Shown here in pieces: positions 32,038-43,268 of a DNA stretch of 64,000 nt. The stretch lies in assembly GCF_022965805.1 (NCBI RefSeq), contig NC_133110.1:29136668-29200667 (forward strand), in the 5' to 3' direction. The position numbers were made by a program, and so were the translations under genes. Source of the DNA: Primulina eburnea (taxonomy: Eukaryota; Streptophyta; Magnoliopsida; Lamiales; Gesneriaceae). Positions within the stretch are counted from its first letter, which is position 1, and each line of letters opens with the position of its first letter. A model generated the notes under the pieces. The model was not told the DNA's origin, made no database searches, and saw only the letters and a list, made by a program, of their open reading frames with translations.

Positions 32038-32529
32038 TTAAGAACCAAATTCTTATTTGAATGAAATACTAATTAATAAATGATTAACAAATTATTAATT
32101 AAGCATTATTAAATAAGTGATTAATTAAGGATCACCATGTCAGGATCCACCAAATTTGAAACCTAATCTACTTCAGATTACCTAATCCAAAGAAATCCAA
32201 CTAGACGAATGAGATTATGAATTTATGACAAGTGAAACATATGATTGAGTTGGGATCTTCTGAACTAGTCTGGATGGAGCCTATAAGCTGATTTAATTTA
32301 TTTCCTACATTACTAGTCTGGATGGAGCCTATAAGCTGATTTCATTTATTTCCTACACCGCTTTCCTTCAGCTTCTCTTGAATTCTATCCATATACCTTA
32401 GGTTTTTTAGCCAGCTTCTAATACAGTTTAGTGTCGAGAAGCTTCGGAGCTAGTGTTGACTCTAGGAGGGTCGGTGAACCGGGACACACAGATCGAGACG
32501 TCATCAGCGAGCTAACGACAGACGCTAGT
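32038..32529 (+). repeat. Element Z 3' LTR, first part
   Basis: It is homologous to 21479-21930. It has a local tandem duplication of about 47 bases (about 32268-32360, unit containing CTAGTCTGGATGGAGCC). It is cut at 32529 by solo LTR Y. Confidence 0.7.
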
Positions 32530-34067
32530 TGTAAAGTGCAAGAATTGCACTTAATTTATATGCTAATCCATTTGATCTATGTTGGTTTCGAAGAGAATTA
32601 TGTTTGGTTTTTGTTGTTTTTTGTGTTGTGCGGGGGATAAACAACTATTGGATGGTTTAGAGCAATCAGAAGTAATTTTGAGCGTGAAACTGTGATAGAA
32701 GAGAGCCGCAACGCCACAATGTAGCGCCGCAGCGCTCATTTTGCCGAGGAAAGAGTGCCTAGGCGCTGTCCAACAAGCGCCGCGGCACCTCACTGCCGAG
32801 AAATGAGCGCCTAGGCGCTGTCCAAGAAGTACCGCGGCGTCTCACATGCGCAAACCAAGCGCCTAGGTGCTAAGGAACAAGTGCCTAGGTGCCTACACCA
32901 GCAAAGCACGGGCGCCTAGGCGCTACTTACTCAGCGCCGCGGCGCCAATGGCGGCGAGACAAACACTTTGGGCTTTCAATTTACGGCCCAGACGCGGAAA
33001 TAAAAGGCAACCGAGGGTTCAGAAGACGGGGGACGGCATTTTGGAGAAAAAAGGGAGATAAGAGAGCAGGAGCGAACACGATACGAAGATCGGGGAAGCG
33101 AAGATCGATCGCAAATACGAAGAACGACGCATCTGGGGACAGAGACGACACTTCGGATTTGTCATTTATTCTTTCACGCCTATCTTTTACTGTGTTGTGA
33201 TGTCTAAAAAGTTAAAAACTATTTCCCAACAATTTCATAAAAGAAGGTCTCTCAAGTGTCCCGGTGAATGCAACATTCGTGGAGCCGGATTCATATTTTC
33301 GTATAATGAATATCGAGATTACCTGAAGCCATTCTCATGTGTTGTTTCTTTTTAGAATTCGTCATGAACTAATTTTCTAGTCTAGAGAATGACGTAGCTT
33401 TGTTGATACAATCATTTGACGTGGTGGTTTGTTTTATTGAATTCCATTTTGGTTTAATTGTGTTCTCTGTGTTTATTTGACTGCAATTTACTGGCCATAA
33501 ATTGTGTGTTGTCTGATTAATTCTACAACTCGGGAGAGGGACTATGATTAAAGATCATTAGAGACGCACCGTTGAATGTTTATGTCGTTCGGAAGGCTAT
33601 AACTTTAGCGGGGCTTAGGCAAGAACATTGTTTGCATTTATCATTGAAATCTAGATTCTTATTAGGAATGTTTGAATCGAGGTTTGAATGATACAGTTTA
33701 TTCGTCACTTGGGAAAGGGGGAATAAAATAATTAAGTGTTCTTGGTCATTAAATAATTGGAATTCATGAATATAAATTTAACTGAGAATAATTATCGTGG
33801 AAACTTAGTAAAATCATTTCTCTGGATATTTTCTCTCACTGTTATTTCTCAACTCGGTGATTAGATCAATTCTTTATTTTCAATTAATTCGTTTAAGCAA
33901 ACCAAACATTTACTGAATTTTCTAGATAAAGTCGGGACTATTCTAATTACTAACATTGATATACGTTTATATACACACTCCTCGTGGGATCGAGACTTGT
34001 ACTCTAAAATACATTTTACTATAACTTGACGTCATGCGCTTGCGAGCAATCAAGAAAATACGCAACA
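32530..34067 (+). mobile_element. Element Y: probable solo LTR (1538 bp) inserted in the Z LTR
   Basis: The Z LTR alignment breaks at 32529 and resumes at 34073. The insert starts TGTAAAGTGCAAG and ends AATACGCAACA, with CTAGT before and CTATT after: a target duplication with one change. No gag, pol, PBS or polypurine tract is present, so it is best read as a solo LTR left by recombination. The segment with CTCGTGGGATCGAGAC near its end resembles Tat/Athila-type gypsy LTRs; this assignment is tentative. Confidence 0.7.
32718..32948 (+). promoter_or_regulatory. Palindrome cluster in solo LTR Y
   Basis: About ten copies of two alternating palindromes, AGCGCCTAGGCGCT and AGCGCCGCGGCGCC (with variants), are spaced 20-30 bases apart. 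GCCGAGG and GCCGAGA words occur within the array. An AAATAAAAGG sequence (about 32998) that could serve as a TATA box follows about 50 bases later, the same layout as in B, C, D and U. Confidence 0.7.
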
Positions 34068-34501
34068 CTATTATAATCTTATAGCCTAGAATAGTGATTT
34101 AAGGATCATTAATAAGAATTTGAAGCATGTTTAGTGATTATGGATATGTTATAATAGTGATTTCAGTACGTTAGTATTGTCTAGGTTCAGACGAACATAC
34201 TTTCTGTTAGGTTGTTTAAGTGAGAAACGTGATGTATTGACTAAGATATTCGAGCATAGTATACACACTTATACGATGCATATTTATCTGTTGCATGATA
34301 CATGTTTTACAACTTTGATTATGCATGACATATCACGTTGAGCCTGATATCTTTTGAGATATACCTCGTTTGTTTGGGCCGCTCAGCCATGTTTTGTATT
34401 GTGGAAATTGGGTATCGAGAGCTACAGTTTTTGACGGGACCCGCGAGCTCTGATGACCATGGACATTGTAGGTCCATGTCTTGATGATGAGTGTGGGAGC
34501 C
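34068..34501 (+). repeat. Element Z 3' LTR, second part
   Basis: It is homologous to about 21935-22336 (shared AATAGTGATTTAAGGATCAT and GGGTATCGAGAGCTACAG blocks). It is cut at 34501 by copia element X. Confidence 0.75.
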
Positions 34502-35425
34502 TGTTGGAAACTAGATTCTAGAGTTTGACAAAACATAAATCAATTGATTAACAAAATATGAATTAACTGATGCGCACAAGCAAATTCGGCAACTGAAGCA
34601 AGTTGATACAATGATATAAGGCAAACTGATCAACTGATCAGTTTCTCAACTGAAGACGTCTCGGGAAAGAACAAAGGAGACATAACAGATTACAAGAACT
34701 TCGCACTTCAATCATTACAGCATAGAACAATGTGTTTCGGCTATTGCAATTAAGACGCCGTATCACAATCAATGAAGAGAACATTGCCCAAGGAATGATG
34801 AAGTGGCAATCAACGGATACTAGAATTCAAATACATATCAAAGTTACCGTTGAAAATGAAGTATAAATATAACTGAAGCACAACAGATAAAGTAGAGACG
34901 ATAAGCTTGTTGTTACTCTGTCAAAATCTCAGCTCACTCTCATTTGAATTATTCGTAGCAATCAAGGCTACAATCTGAGCTTATTAGCACTATCTAAAAT
35001 CTGTTAGATTCAATTGTGCTAATATCAGTTACGTACTGAAAATATTGTGTAGAACTAAGAGTTTCAGTTTTGGCAGTTGTAAGTCCAAACTGAAGTGTGT
35101 CGGTACAAGTGTTGTACTTGATCAAAGTCTTTTAGTGAATATCCTATCCTTGTGATAGAAGGGGTGACGTAGGAGTAATTAAAATCTCCGAACATCCAGA
35201 AACAACTCTTGCATATTTCTTTCAGTTTCGTATTCTATCTTTCAATCAGTTACTTTCCGCAACTATTCTAGTTTAACTGATTGTTATTGACCAACAAGAT
35301 TCCGAGATTCAGTTTGTCACCAAACTGAACTCAAATATTGTTAAAGAACATTTTTAAGTATGAGTGTTTATTCAACCCCCCCCCCCCCCTTCTAAACACT
35401 CTTATTACGAGAACCGATCCTATCA
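34502..35425 (+). repeat. Element X 5' LTR (about 924 bp)
   Basis: It starts TGTTGGAAACTAG and ends at about CCTATCA, two bases before the PBS. A C14 run lies near 35378. The second copy is outside the window, so the ends are inferred from TG and the PBS position. Confidence 0.75.
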
Positions 35426-35427
35426 AG

Positions 35428-35439
35428 TGGTATCAGAGC
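35428..35439 (+). other. Primer-binding site (initiator tRNA-Met), element X
   Basis: TGGTATCAGAGC follows the LTR end after AG. Confidence 0.92.
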
Positions 35440-35485
35440 AGTTGAATCTTGTTTTTGAATACTTCTGATCTATAAATCTGTTAGT

Positions 35486-36414
35486 ATGACTTCTTTCAAT
35501 AAAATTCCTATGTTCTCAAGAGAAGATTTTGATGACTGGAAAATCAGAATGCAAGCTCACTTAGCTGCACAAGATGATGATATGTGGTTTGTCATAATAG
35601 ACGGACCCATGAAGATTCTGAAAGCAAACACAACAATAGCCATAACTGAAGGGGCACCACAGAGAATTCAGAAGCCCAGAGAAGAGTGGACAACTGAGGA
35701 CAAGAGAAAAGCCAATCTTGACAATGTGGCCAAAGATACTCTATACAAAACACTGGATAAAGCAACCTTCAACAAAATAAAGATGTGCAAAACAGCAAAA
35801 GAAATTTGAGAGAAGTTGATTCAGTTATATGAAGGAAATGACCAAACAAAAGAAAATAAACTATCTGTTGTTGTCCAGAAATTTGACAATATCAAAATGA
35901 AGGTTGGAGAGTCAATGAATGAGTATGATGAAAGAGTGAGCAGTATTGTAAATGAATTAAATGCACTCGGAAAAGTGCATACTAACAAAGAGGTTGCATT
36001 AAAGTAATGAGAGGTCTTCCAAAGGAATGGGACGTCAAAACTATGGCTATGAGAGAATCAAAGGACTTGAACCAGATCGAAATTCATGAACTGTTTGCTG
36101 ATTTAAAAGCTTATGAATTTGAAATGCAGAACAGAGAAGGAGAACCATCTACTCCTACAACTACAACTGCCTTAGCAGCTGTCAGAACTGAATCAAGCAG
36201 TTCAGCTGAGAAATCTGCTGATCAGTTAAGCAATGATGCAATGTCATTATTCATCAAAAAGTTCGGGAGGTTCATGAGAAAGAACCAAGGAAACTTTCAG
36301 AAGCAATACCAGAAAAATAATTCAAAAGAAGAAACAAATGCTTGCTCCAATTGTGGCAAAACAGGTCATTACATTGCAGACTGTCCTAAACCTAAAAAGG
36401 ACAGTCAAGGATAA
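35486..36414 (+). pseudogene. Element X gag, broken
   Basis: It starts MTSFNKIPMFSREDFDDWK, a copia Gag of the DUF4219/UBN2 type. TGA at 35807-35809 replaces the tryptophan expected in KEIWEK. The same frame continues to about 36003, where one base is missing and the frame changes, resuming with MRGLPKEWDVKTMAMRES. The zinc knuckle is CSNCGKTGHYIADC near 36346. A TAA at 36412-36414 follows. Confidence 0.88.
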
Positions 36415-37836
36415 ACTGACAGAAGAAAGAAACCATATGAGCATAAGAGAAGGCCCAGAGATGATAAGAAAACCAACAGAAAGAAATACGAAGTTCTATT
36501 AGCAGAAGAGAACAAATCCAAATGGGCAGAAACTGATAGTGATGAATCAGAACCAGAAAGCTCATATAGCTCAAGTGATGAAGAGGAAGTCAAATGTCTA
36601 ATGGCAAATGATGTTGAAGCAGAATCTACAAGTCAACAGGTAACAGGTACAGATAAAAATTCAATATGGTATTTGGACAGCGGTTGCTCATGACATATGA
36701 CAGGAGATGCAAGTATGCTATCTCAACTGACCAAATATAGTGGTCCAAACATCAGTTTCGGAGATAATTCCAAAGGTAAAACCGTGGGTAAGGGTAAGAT
36801 TATCCATGGTAACTTTACTATTAAAGATGTTTTATTGGTAGAAAATCTAAAGTATAACTTGATTAGTATAAGTCAGTTATGCGACAATGGATTTTTGGTA
36901 CAATTTGATAAAAACTCATGCTCAGTTAAAACATCAACTGATGAAATCATACTAACTGGCAAACGATGTGGAAACACATATAAAGTCAGTTGGAATGAAC
37001 AGCCTCATGCACCAGTTTGCTTCATTGCTTCAAATTCATTTCAAAACTGGTTATGGCATAAAAGATTAAATCATTTAAACTTTAAATCCATTGCTTATCT
37101 GAGTAAACATGAACTTGTAACTGGTTTGCCCAAAATAAATTTTTCAAAAGAAAAACTTTGCTCAGCATGTCAGTATGGAAAACAAGTACGATCTTCTTTC
37201 AAAAACAAGGGCTGTAAATCTTCATCCCGATGCTTAGAACTATTGCACATGGATCTCTTTGGTCCAATTCCAGTCATGAGCTTAGGGGGAATGAAATACA
37301 CGCTGGTGGTCGTAGATGATTTTTCAAGATTTACTTGGGTTATATTTCTAAAATCCAAAGACCATACGGCTGCACAACTGATTAAACTCTTCAAAAGACT
37401 TTTAAATGAAAAATTAGTTGGGATTGATCGAATCAGATCTGATCGAGGAACTGAATTCATCAATCAAACACTTTCAAATTTTCTAGAAAATGCTGGAATC
37501 AAGAATGAGCTCTCAGCAGCAAGAACTCCTCAGGAAAATGGTGTAGCTGAGAGAAGAAATCGGACCCTAAAAGAAGCTGCTAGAACAATGCTTGCTGATT
37601 CTGGGATTTCTCAAAGATTTTGGGCAGAGGCAGTAAACACTGCGTGTTATACTCAGAACAGATCGATGATTAATAAGAATCATATGAAAACACCATATGA
37701 GATCTGGCATGGAAGAAAAAGTATAATCACCTATTTCAAAATATTTGGCTGTAGATGCTTTATTCATGATAATGATAAAAATTACTTAAAGGCATTTGAT
37801 GCCAAATCTGCAGAAGGAATTTTCCTTGGATATTTA
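36415..37836 (+). pseudogene. Element X protease and integrase, truncated by W
   Basis: Still in the gag frame, an acidic linker leads to the protease motif WYLDSGCS, where TGA at 36691-36693 replaces the next residue. From 36697 the frame is open for 380 codons. The integrase zinc site is HKRLNHLNF...CSACQYGK. The catalytic residues are in HMDLFGPIP, RSDRGTEF and PQENGVAER (DDE). Then come TPYEIWHGRK and GCRCFIHDND. It ends abruptly at FLGYL where W begins. Confidence 0.9.
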
Positions 37837-40014
37837 TGAAAGCGGATCGGTTACGGTGACCGGAAGCACAACGGAAGCTCAAAAATTTTATTTTTCATAC
37901 AAAAATTTCGGCCACCCCTAAATCTTGTGCAACAAATACAATAAAACACAAAAATGTCATACATAGGGTGTTTTAAAGAAATATACCTATCAATCTCAAG
38001 AGATTGATTATGGCTCCAACTTTGTTGACTAGCAACAAAGCTCTTGAATGGAAGATGAATCTACAAGCTCTCCTCCAAATCCTTGAAGCTTTCCTTCAAA
38101 TTAGGCCCACCACCAACTAGGTAGATCCCCTCACAATTTGCACTAGAAAAATGTGAGGATTTTTCAAAGAGAAGTGTAGTGTTCCTCAACAAATTGAAGA
38201 ACACACAAGAAGAGAAAAATGGAGAGAAATTGGGAGGAGAATTTTCGGCCAAGTTGAGTGGAATGGAGGAGGGAAGAGTTCTCTTGGGGTTGCAAAAAGT
38301 TAGATACAAAAGTTGTATGCCTTTGCAATTTTTTTAATCAAAAGTATTCAAGACTCTTCACCTCCCAAGCATGCAAACCCTAGCATGTCTCACATATATT
38401 ATATGGTTTTTAACACATTAAAAACCATGGACTAAATTTTAATTATCTCAAACATATTTGAGATTAATTAAATACTACTTGAATTTATTCAAGTCCCACT
38501 AGTTAAATAATTATTTTAATTGAGCTCTACAAGACTCAATATTATTTAATTAATTCAACACTTGAATTAATTTTAATTATTTAGACTCTACTAGGTCTAC
38601 TAGTGTTTAATTAATTCAACACTTGAATTAATTTAATTTAGTCCCCAATAATGTTTATGAAAATCACAATTTTCAACTACATTATTTACTTGGCCAAATT
38701 TTAATCTAGGAACACTTTCATAAATTAAAATTTATATTTCTCTCATAGAAGTCATACTTCTATTTTTCTTTACACTTATAAACACATTTATAAGCCGTTC
38801 AACACTTTGAACTATTTTCTCCTTTATAGAAGTCATACTTCTAATTTTCCTTACGCTTATAAACTCCTTTATAAGCCGTTCAACACATTGAACTATTTTT
38901 TACTTCTCATCGGGATTTACAAAGCTAGTACTTGTGTGGCCCTCAATGGTTCATTGATACAACTAGCCGTGGGTTCACATCTCCATGTGATTCGGACTAA
39001 ACATGTCCTTATTCGAGCATACCCCAATTGCTCCATTCTTACTTATCAACTCCTTGATAGTAAGAACGTCAGAACTCAAGTCTGATAGTACCCAACCAAT
39101 CACGTTAAACGCCTAGCAGCATCGCTTACGTGATTCCCTAGGTATCACATGATAGTGCCTGCAAGAACCATTCAATTATGGTTAGCGTACAGTACGGTCC
39201 CTTCAACTCATATATCCCGATCGATTCGACAACCATTGGTTTATCGAGAGTTGTCAATGAATCGATACTATGTGTCATGTCGTAGTTGCATCGATGGTGT
39301 AATCTATGAAACACCTTTCATAATTACAACCATAATCTGGCCAGAGATTTCGATCTACATACACATGATAACACATAGGATATCCATACCCGAAGGTAAG
39401 CGGTGAATCCCCGACTACAATGAATCGACTCCTATGTGTTTCGACAGAACACCCAACCTTGCCACCTGATGACCCCATGAGAGTCGGTAAACAAGTCAAA
39501 GTGTAATTCTAGCACATAGAGTCTCAATGTTGTCCCGGGTCATAAGGACTAATTATGTACAACCATAAACCAGGACTTTTCCACTCGATAAGTGAGAACC
39601 ACTTGGAAAGTCCTTTTATGGAGGGTTGTTCAGTGCACTCTACCAGGAGCACTTATCTGCATGTTCGGACATCACAATGTCCCCTACCAATGAAACATGG
39701 TACTCACATCGCAGATACTAGTCTCTAACTCGAGCGGCCTATATCCTTCTTAGTGGCGGCTGAATCGACTAGGAACCGTTTAGAATATACAGTATTACAA
39801 ATATGAGTTTCATGATACTCATCATATGAGCATCTCATATTCTTTCTACTATTTGTATATTCAAGGGCTTTATCTATGCAGCTAGCATGGGTATACAGAT
39901 AAAGATTTGCCAAAATAATAATTTCAAATATTATTAAAATAAAGATTGCTTATACATAGAGTTTCATTGTGAACACTCGGCCAACACTTGGCTCGACGGG
40001 CACCTACTCTAACA
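37837..40014 (-). repeat. Element W 3' LTR (2178 bp)
   Basis: On the minus strand it starts TGTTAGAGTAGGTG (40014) and ends CCGATCCGCTTTCA (37837). Many short inverted repeats run through it, for example TCAATCTC/GAGATTGA near 37991, CTTTGTTG/CAACAAAG near 38019, and TAGAAGT/ACTTCTA twice. A tandem duplication of about 80 bases covers about 38737-38900. Confidence 0.92.
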
Positions 40015-40027
40015 ATCTCCCACTTGC
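40015..40027 (-). other. Polypurine tract of element W
   Basis: On the minus strand GCAAGTGGGAGAT lies immediately before the LTR start, the usual copia tract. Confidence 0.88.
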
Positions 40028-42401
40028 ACTAGAGCCAACTACCCATATGCTTAAAACCCATTGATTCGCGATGCTTGTCGAATAATGGTCCAGGTAAAGG
40101 CCTAATTAGTGGATCAACAACATAATCTGCGGAGCCGACTTTGTCAATAGACACTTCTTCCACTTTCCACAATCTCTACGAGGATGTGGTACTTTCTCAA
40201 TACTAGTTTGGATTTCTGATGAGACCTTGGCTCCTTTGCTTGAGCTAAAGCTCCCGTGTTGTCACACAACACCGGGACAGGAGCAACTCCATTAGGAATG
40301 ACGCCCAACTCTTGGACGAAATTCCTTATCCAAACAGCCTCCCTTGCTGCATCCGATGCAGCAATGTATTCGGCCTCTGTGCTGGAATCCGCAGTATTGT
40401 CTTGCTTGGAACTCTTCCAAGAGACAGCAGCACCATAGAGCATGAATACAAAACCAGAGGTTGACTTCGAGTCATCGATATCGCTTTGGAAGCTAGAGTC
40501 GGTATAGCCTTCCAATTTCTGTTCTCCACCCCATAGACCAAGAACAATTTATTGGTCCTTCTCAACTACTTGAGGATGTCTTTCACAGCTTTCTAGTTGT
40601 GGAAGACCGGGGTTCGATTGATATCTTTTCACTACACATAGTGAAAACGCCACGTCAGAACGTGTAGATATCATCCCATACATGATATTACCAATTGCCG
40701 AAGCATACGGAATGCGTGTCATCGTCACTATCTCTGCATCAGTCTCAGGAGACAGACTTGGATAGGGACACGCCATGACACATTGGTAGATGTCCTCTCA
40801 AGGACGCATCCATCGAGAACCGCTTCACGATGGTATCATGTATGTGGACTGGGTGAGACCAAGTCATCTTTTCGATCTATCTCAATAGATCTGTATCCCA
40901 ATACAAAAGATGCTTCACCCAAGTCCTTCATCGAGAACTTACTCGCTAACCATATCTTTGTTGATTGCAACATTCCTACATCATTCCCAAATATTAGAAT
41001 GTCATCAACATAAAGCACCAGGAATGTCACAACACTCCCACTGACCTTCTTATACACATAGGGTCCCTCATGATTCACAGTAAATCAAACTATTTGATTG
41101 TACTGTCGAATCTGAGGTTCCAACTCCTAGATGCCTGCTTTAGATCATAAATAGATCTCTGAAGTTTGCATACCATGTGCTCACTTCCGATAGATGTAAA
41201 CCCTTCAGGTTTAGACATGTAAATAACTTTCTTAAAATCCCCATTTAAGAAAGTTTGTCTTGACATCCATCTGCCATATCTCATAGTCATACTATGCAGC
41301 TATGGCTAATAAAATCCTTATGGACTTGAACATTGCGATTGGGAAAAGGTTTCCTCAAAGTCAACTCCTTGTCTTTGAGTACATCCTTTTGCCACCAATC
41401 GCGCCTTGAAGGTCAACACCTTCCCATCCTCCCCAAGTCCCTGTGGGAACAGTTCCCACAGGTGGATCCACAAGATCCTACACTTGGTTCGAATGCATGG
41501 AATTCATCTCAGATTCCATTGCTTCAAGCCACATGGATGAATCGGCATCAGATAACGCTTCCTTGAAGGTCCATGGATCACATCCATGGTTAGGCTCATC
41601 ATGGCCTTCTTCAAGAAGCTGACCATACCTCATAGGTGGTCTCGAGACTTTCTCGTATCTTCTAGGAGCTTGTATCTCCTCTCTTGGCTCTTTGGGTGTG
41701 GGTTCTATAACTGTGGGTGTCTCTCGAACATCTTCGAGTTCTATCATCTCCCTTTTTCTATCCAATAGAAAATCCTTTTCCCAAAAAGGTTGCATTCCTA
41801 GAAACAAACACTTTTGTTTCTTGGGGATGATAGAAATGATATCCAACTTAATTCCTTGGATATCCCACAAAGTAACATAAAATGGATCAACAATCCAATT
41901 TATCTCCCACTACCTGCTTCACATAAGCAGGGCTCCCCATATTCTAAGATAAGAATATTTGGGAGGCTTACCCATCCATATCTCATATGGTGTCTGCCTT
42001 TGAATGGACATTTAATGGAATATCTTTTAATTTTAAGTTATAGAGATCGTTTTCAAGTTCTCAAGTACCAATTAAACATTCATTCTTGTAAATGTTGCAA
42101 ACACCTTTGCTAAATAAACAAGAATATCCATCTTTATCACAATAGAAATGGAAATAATGTTTTTTCATCAAAAAGGTACAAACAAACATCTCTTAATTAA
42201 CTTAAAACTATTGTTCAACAATAAGTAAACATCTCTTAAGGTCTTGGCAGCAACTCTTGCTCCATTGCCCATCCTCAAGAAGGTCACACCTTCCTTAAGC
42301 TTCCTACTTCTTCCCATCACCTGTAACCCATTACAGAGATGTGAGTCACAACCGGTATCTAATACCCAAGAAGTAGAGTTAATTAAAATGTTTACTTAAA
42401 T
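40028..42401 (-). pseudogene. Element W pol remnant: protease, integrase tail, reverse transcriptase, RNase H
   Basis: Reading leftward, protease STSWVLDTGCDSHLCN follows gag in the same frame after two TAA codons (42350-42400). The sequence jumps from a pre-integrase block (near 42110) straight to the integrase C-terminal block near 42000, so the zinc-binding and DDE regions are gone. Reverse transcriptase follows in several frames (DADSSMWLEAMESEM near 41530; LVLYVDDILIFGND near 41000), then YASAIGNIMYGMIS. RNase H is [10 protein letters not shown]...[12 protein letters not shown] (40144-40515). Numerous stops prevent translation. Confidence 0.85.
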
Positions 42402-43268
42402 TTAGAACATACCGTTTCCAGAACACTTCTGGGCAAGATATTCTTTGCAATTTCGCCTCCAATGTCCAGGCTTCTTGCAGTGATGACAAACATCACCAGT
42501 CTTGTCAGCCTTAACTGGTCTGGCTGCCACAACGGGATTCGGAGATTGCCTCAACAAGGGCTCGTTCTTCTCGGGACGTTGGAAAGAACGCTTCTTTCCA
42601 TTCCCATGTGGATCAATCTTCGTACCAGATGAAGAACCCACATAAAGAACCGACTTCTCTTTCTTGATAGTGGACTCAAAGGTAACAAGCATGTTTACCA
42701 ACTCCTCAAGGGTCGGTTCCATCTTGTTCATGTTGAAGTTCACCACAAAAGGATCAAATGAGCTAGGCAGCGATAACAGCAACACGTCCGTGGTCAACTC
42801 CGAAGGCAAGATCAAATCCATGCCAACGAGCTTGTCCACGAGCCCGATCACCTTTAAGCCATGCTCATGGACCGAGGCCCCATCTCGCATGCGCAAAGTG
42901 ATCAGCTCCTTGACGGTAGCATGCCTTAGAGGTCGTGTTTGCTCACCAAAGAGCTCTTTGAGATGCAAATGAATGTCAGCAGCACTCTTTGCACCCTCAA
43001 AACGCCTCTGAAGCTCATCGTTCATAGAAGTCAGCATATAACACCTGGCTATCAAGTCATGGTCACACCATTCCTTGTAAGCCTGCAATTCCTCAGGATT
43101 GCAGTCAGTCGGAGCCTCAACAGGGGGCGACTGAGTTAGTGTATATGTTACCCTTTCCGAATTCAAGACGATTTTTAGGTTTCTTAGCCAAGTGAGGTAA
43201 TTAGGTCCGGTTAACATGTGTTTGTCGAGTATTGCAGATATCGGATTGCGAATCGAAGACATTGTCAA
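42402..43268 (-). CDS. Element W Gag (copia type), intact
   Basis: An intact 288-codon frame begins MTMSSIRNPISAILDKHML. It has the UBN2-type copia Gag core (GPNYLTWLRNLKIVL, LTSMNDELQRRF, ELFGEQTRPLRH, LLLSLPSSFDPF) and one zinc knuckle CHHCKKPGHWRRNC near residue 265. A polypyrimidine tract and TTTTCAG lie just upstream of the ATG. Unlike pol the frame is undamaged and nearly identical to V gag, which suggests Gag stayed useful while polymerase and integrase came from other elements. Capsid assembly would occur in the cytoplasm. Confidence 0.92.
   Translation of the reverse strand: MTMSSIRNPISAILDKHMLTGPNYLTWLRNLKIVLNSERVTYTLTQSPPVEAPTDCNPEELQAYKEWCDHDLIARCYMLTSMNDELQRRFEGAKSAADIHLHLKELFGEQTRPLRHATVKELITLRMRDGASVHEHGLKVIGLVDKLVGMDLILPSELTTDVLLLSLPSSFDPFVVNFNMNKMEPTLEELVNMLVTFESTIKKEKSVLYVGSSSGTKIDPHGNGKKRSFQRPEKNEPLLRQSPNPVVAARPVKADKTGDVCHHCKKPGHWRRNCKEYLAQKCSGNGMF

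Larger units (their letters stand above)
21479..34501 (+). mobile_element. Element Z: old, internally deleted Ty3/gypsy element hosting D, Y and X
   Basis: Diverged LTR copies lie at about 21479-22336 and, in pieces, 32038-32529 and 34068-34501. Between them only the end of integrase survives (22610-23099 and 31775-31942), split by D. The LTRs share long blocks such as CTAGGTTCAGACGAA and GTAGGTCCA but differ at many sites, so this is much older than B, C or U. The rest of the 3' LTR is beyond the X insertion and outside the window. The left boundary is approximate. Confidence 0.75.
34502..37836 (+). mobile_element. Element X: Ty1/copia element, 5' part (cut by W)
   Basis: 5' LTR, PBS, gag, protease and integrase are in copia order (integrase before reverse transcriptase). 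The element is cut in the integrase C-terminal region at 37836 by W, and the rest would be beyond 64000. It inserted in Z's 3' LTR. Confidence 0.85.

Noticed and set aside
32889..33200. Open frames downstream of the Y palindrome array
   Set aside because: Basic, low-information peptides inside a solo LTR; best explained as transcript leader.
35370..35395. C14 run as a polypurine/polypyrimidine priming site of X
   Set aside because: It is inside the 5' LTR, upstream of the PBS, where no such tract is used; probably a slippage homopolymer.
39149..39406. Repeated 85-codon frame in the W/V LTRs (also 46402, 47982, 63211)
   Set aside because: It lies in the LTR on the strand opposite to the element and is kept only because the LTR copies are recent.
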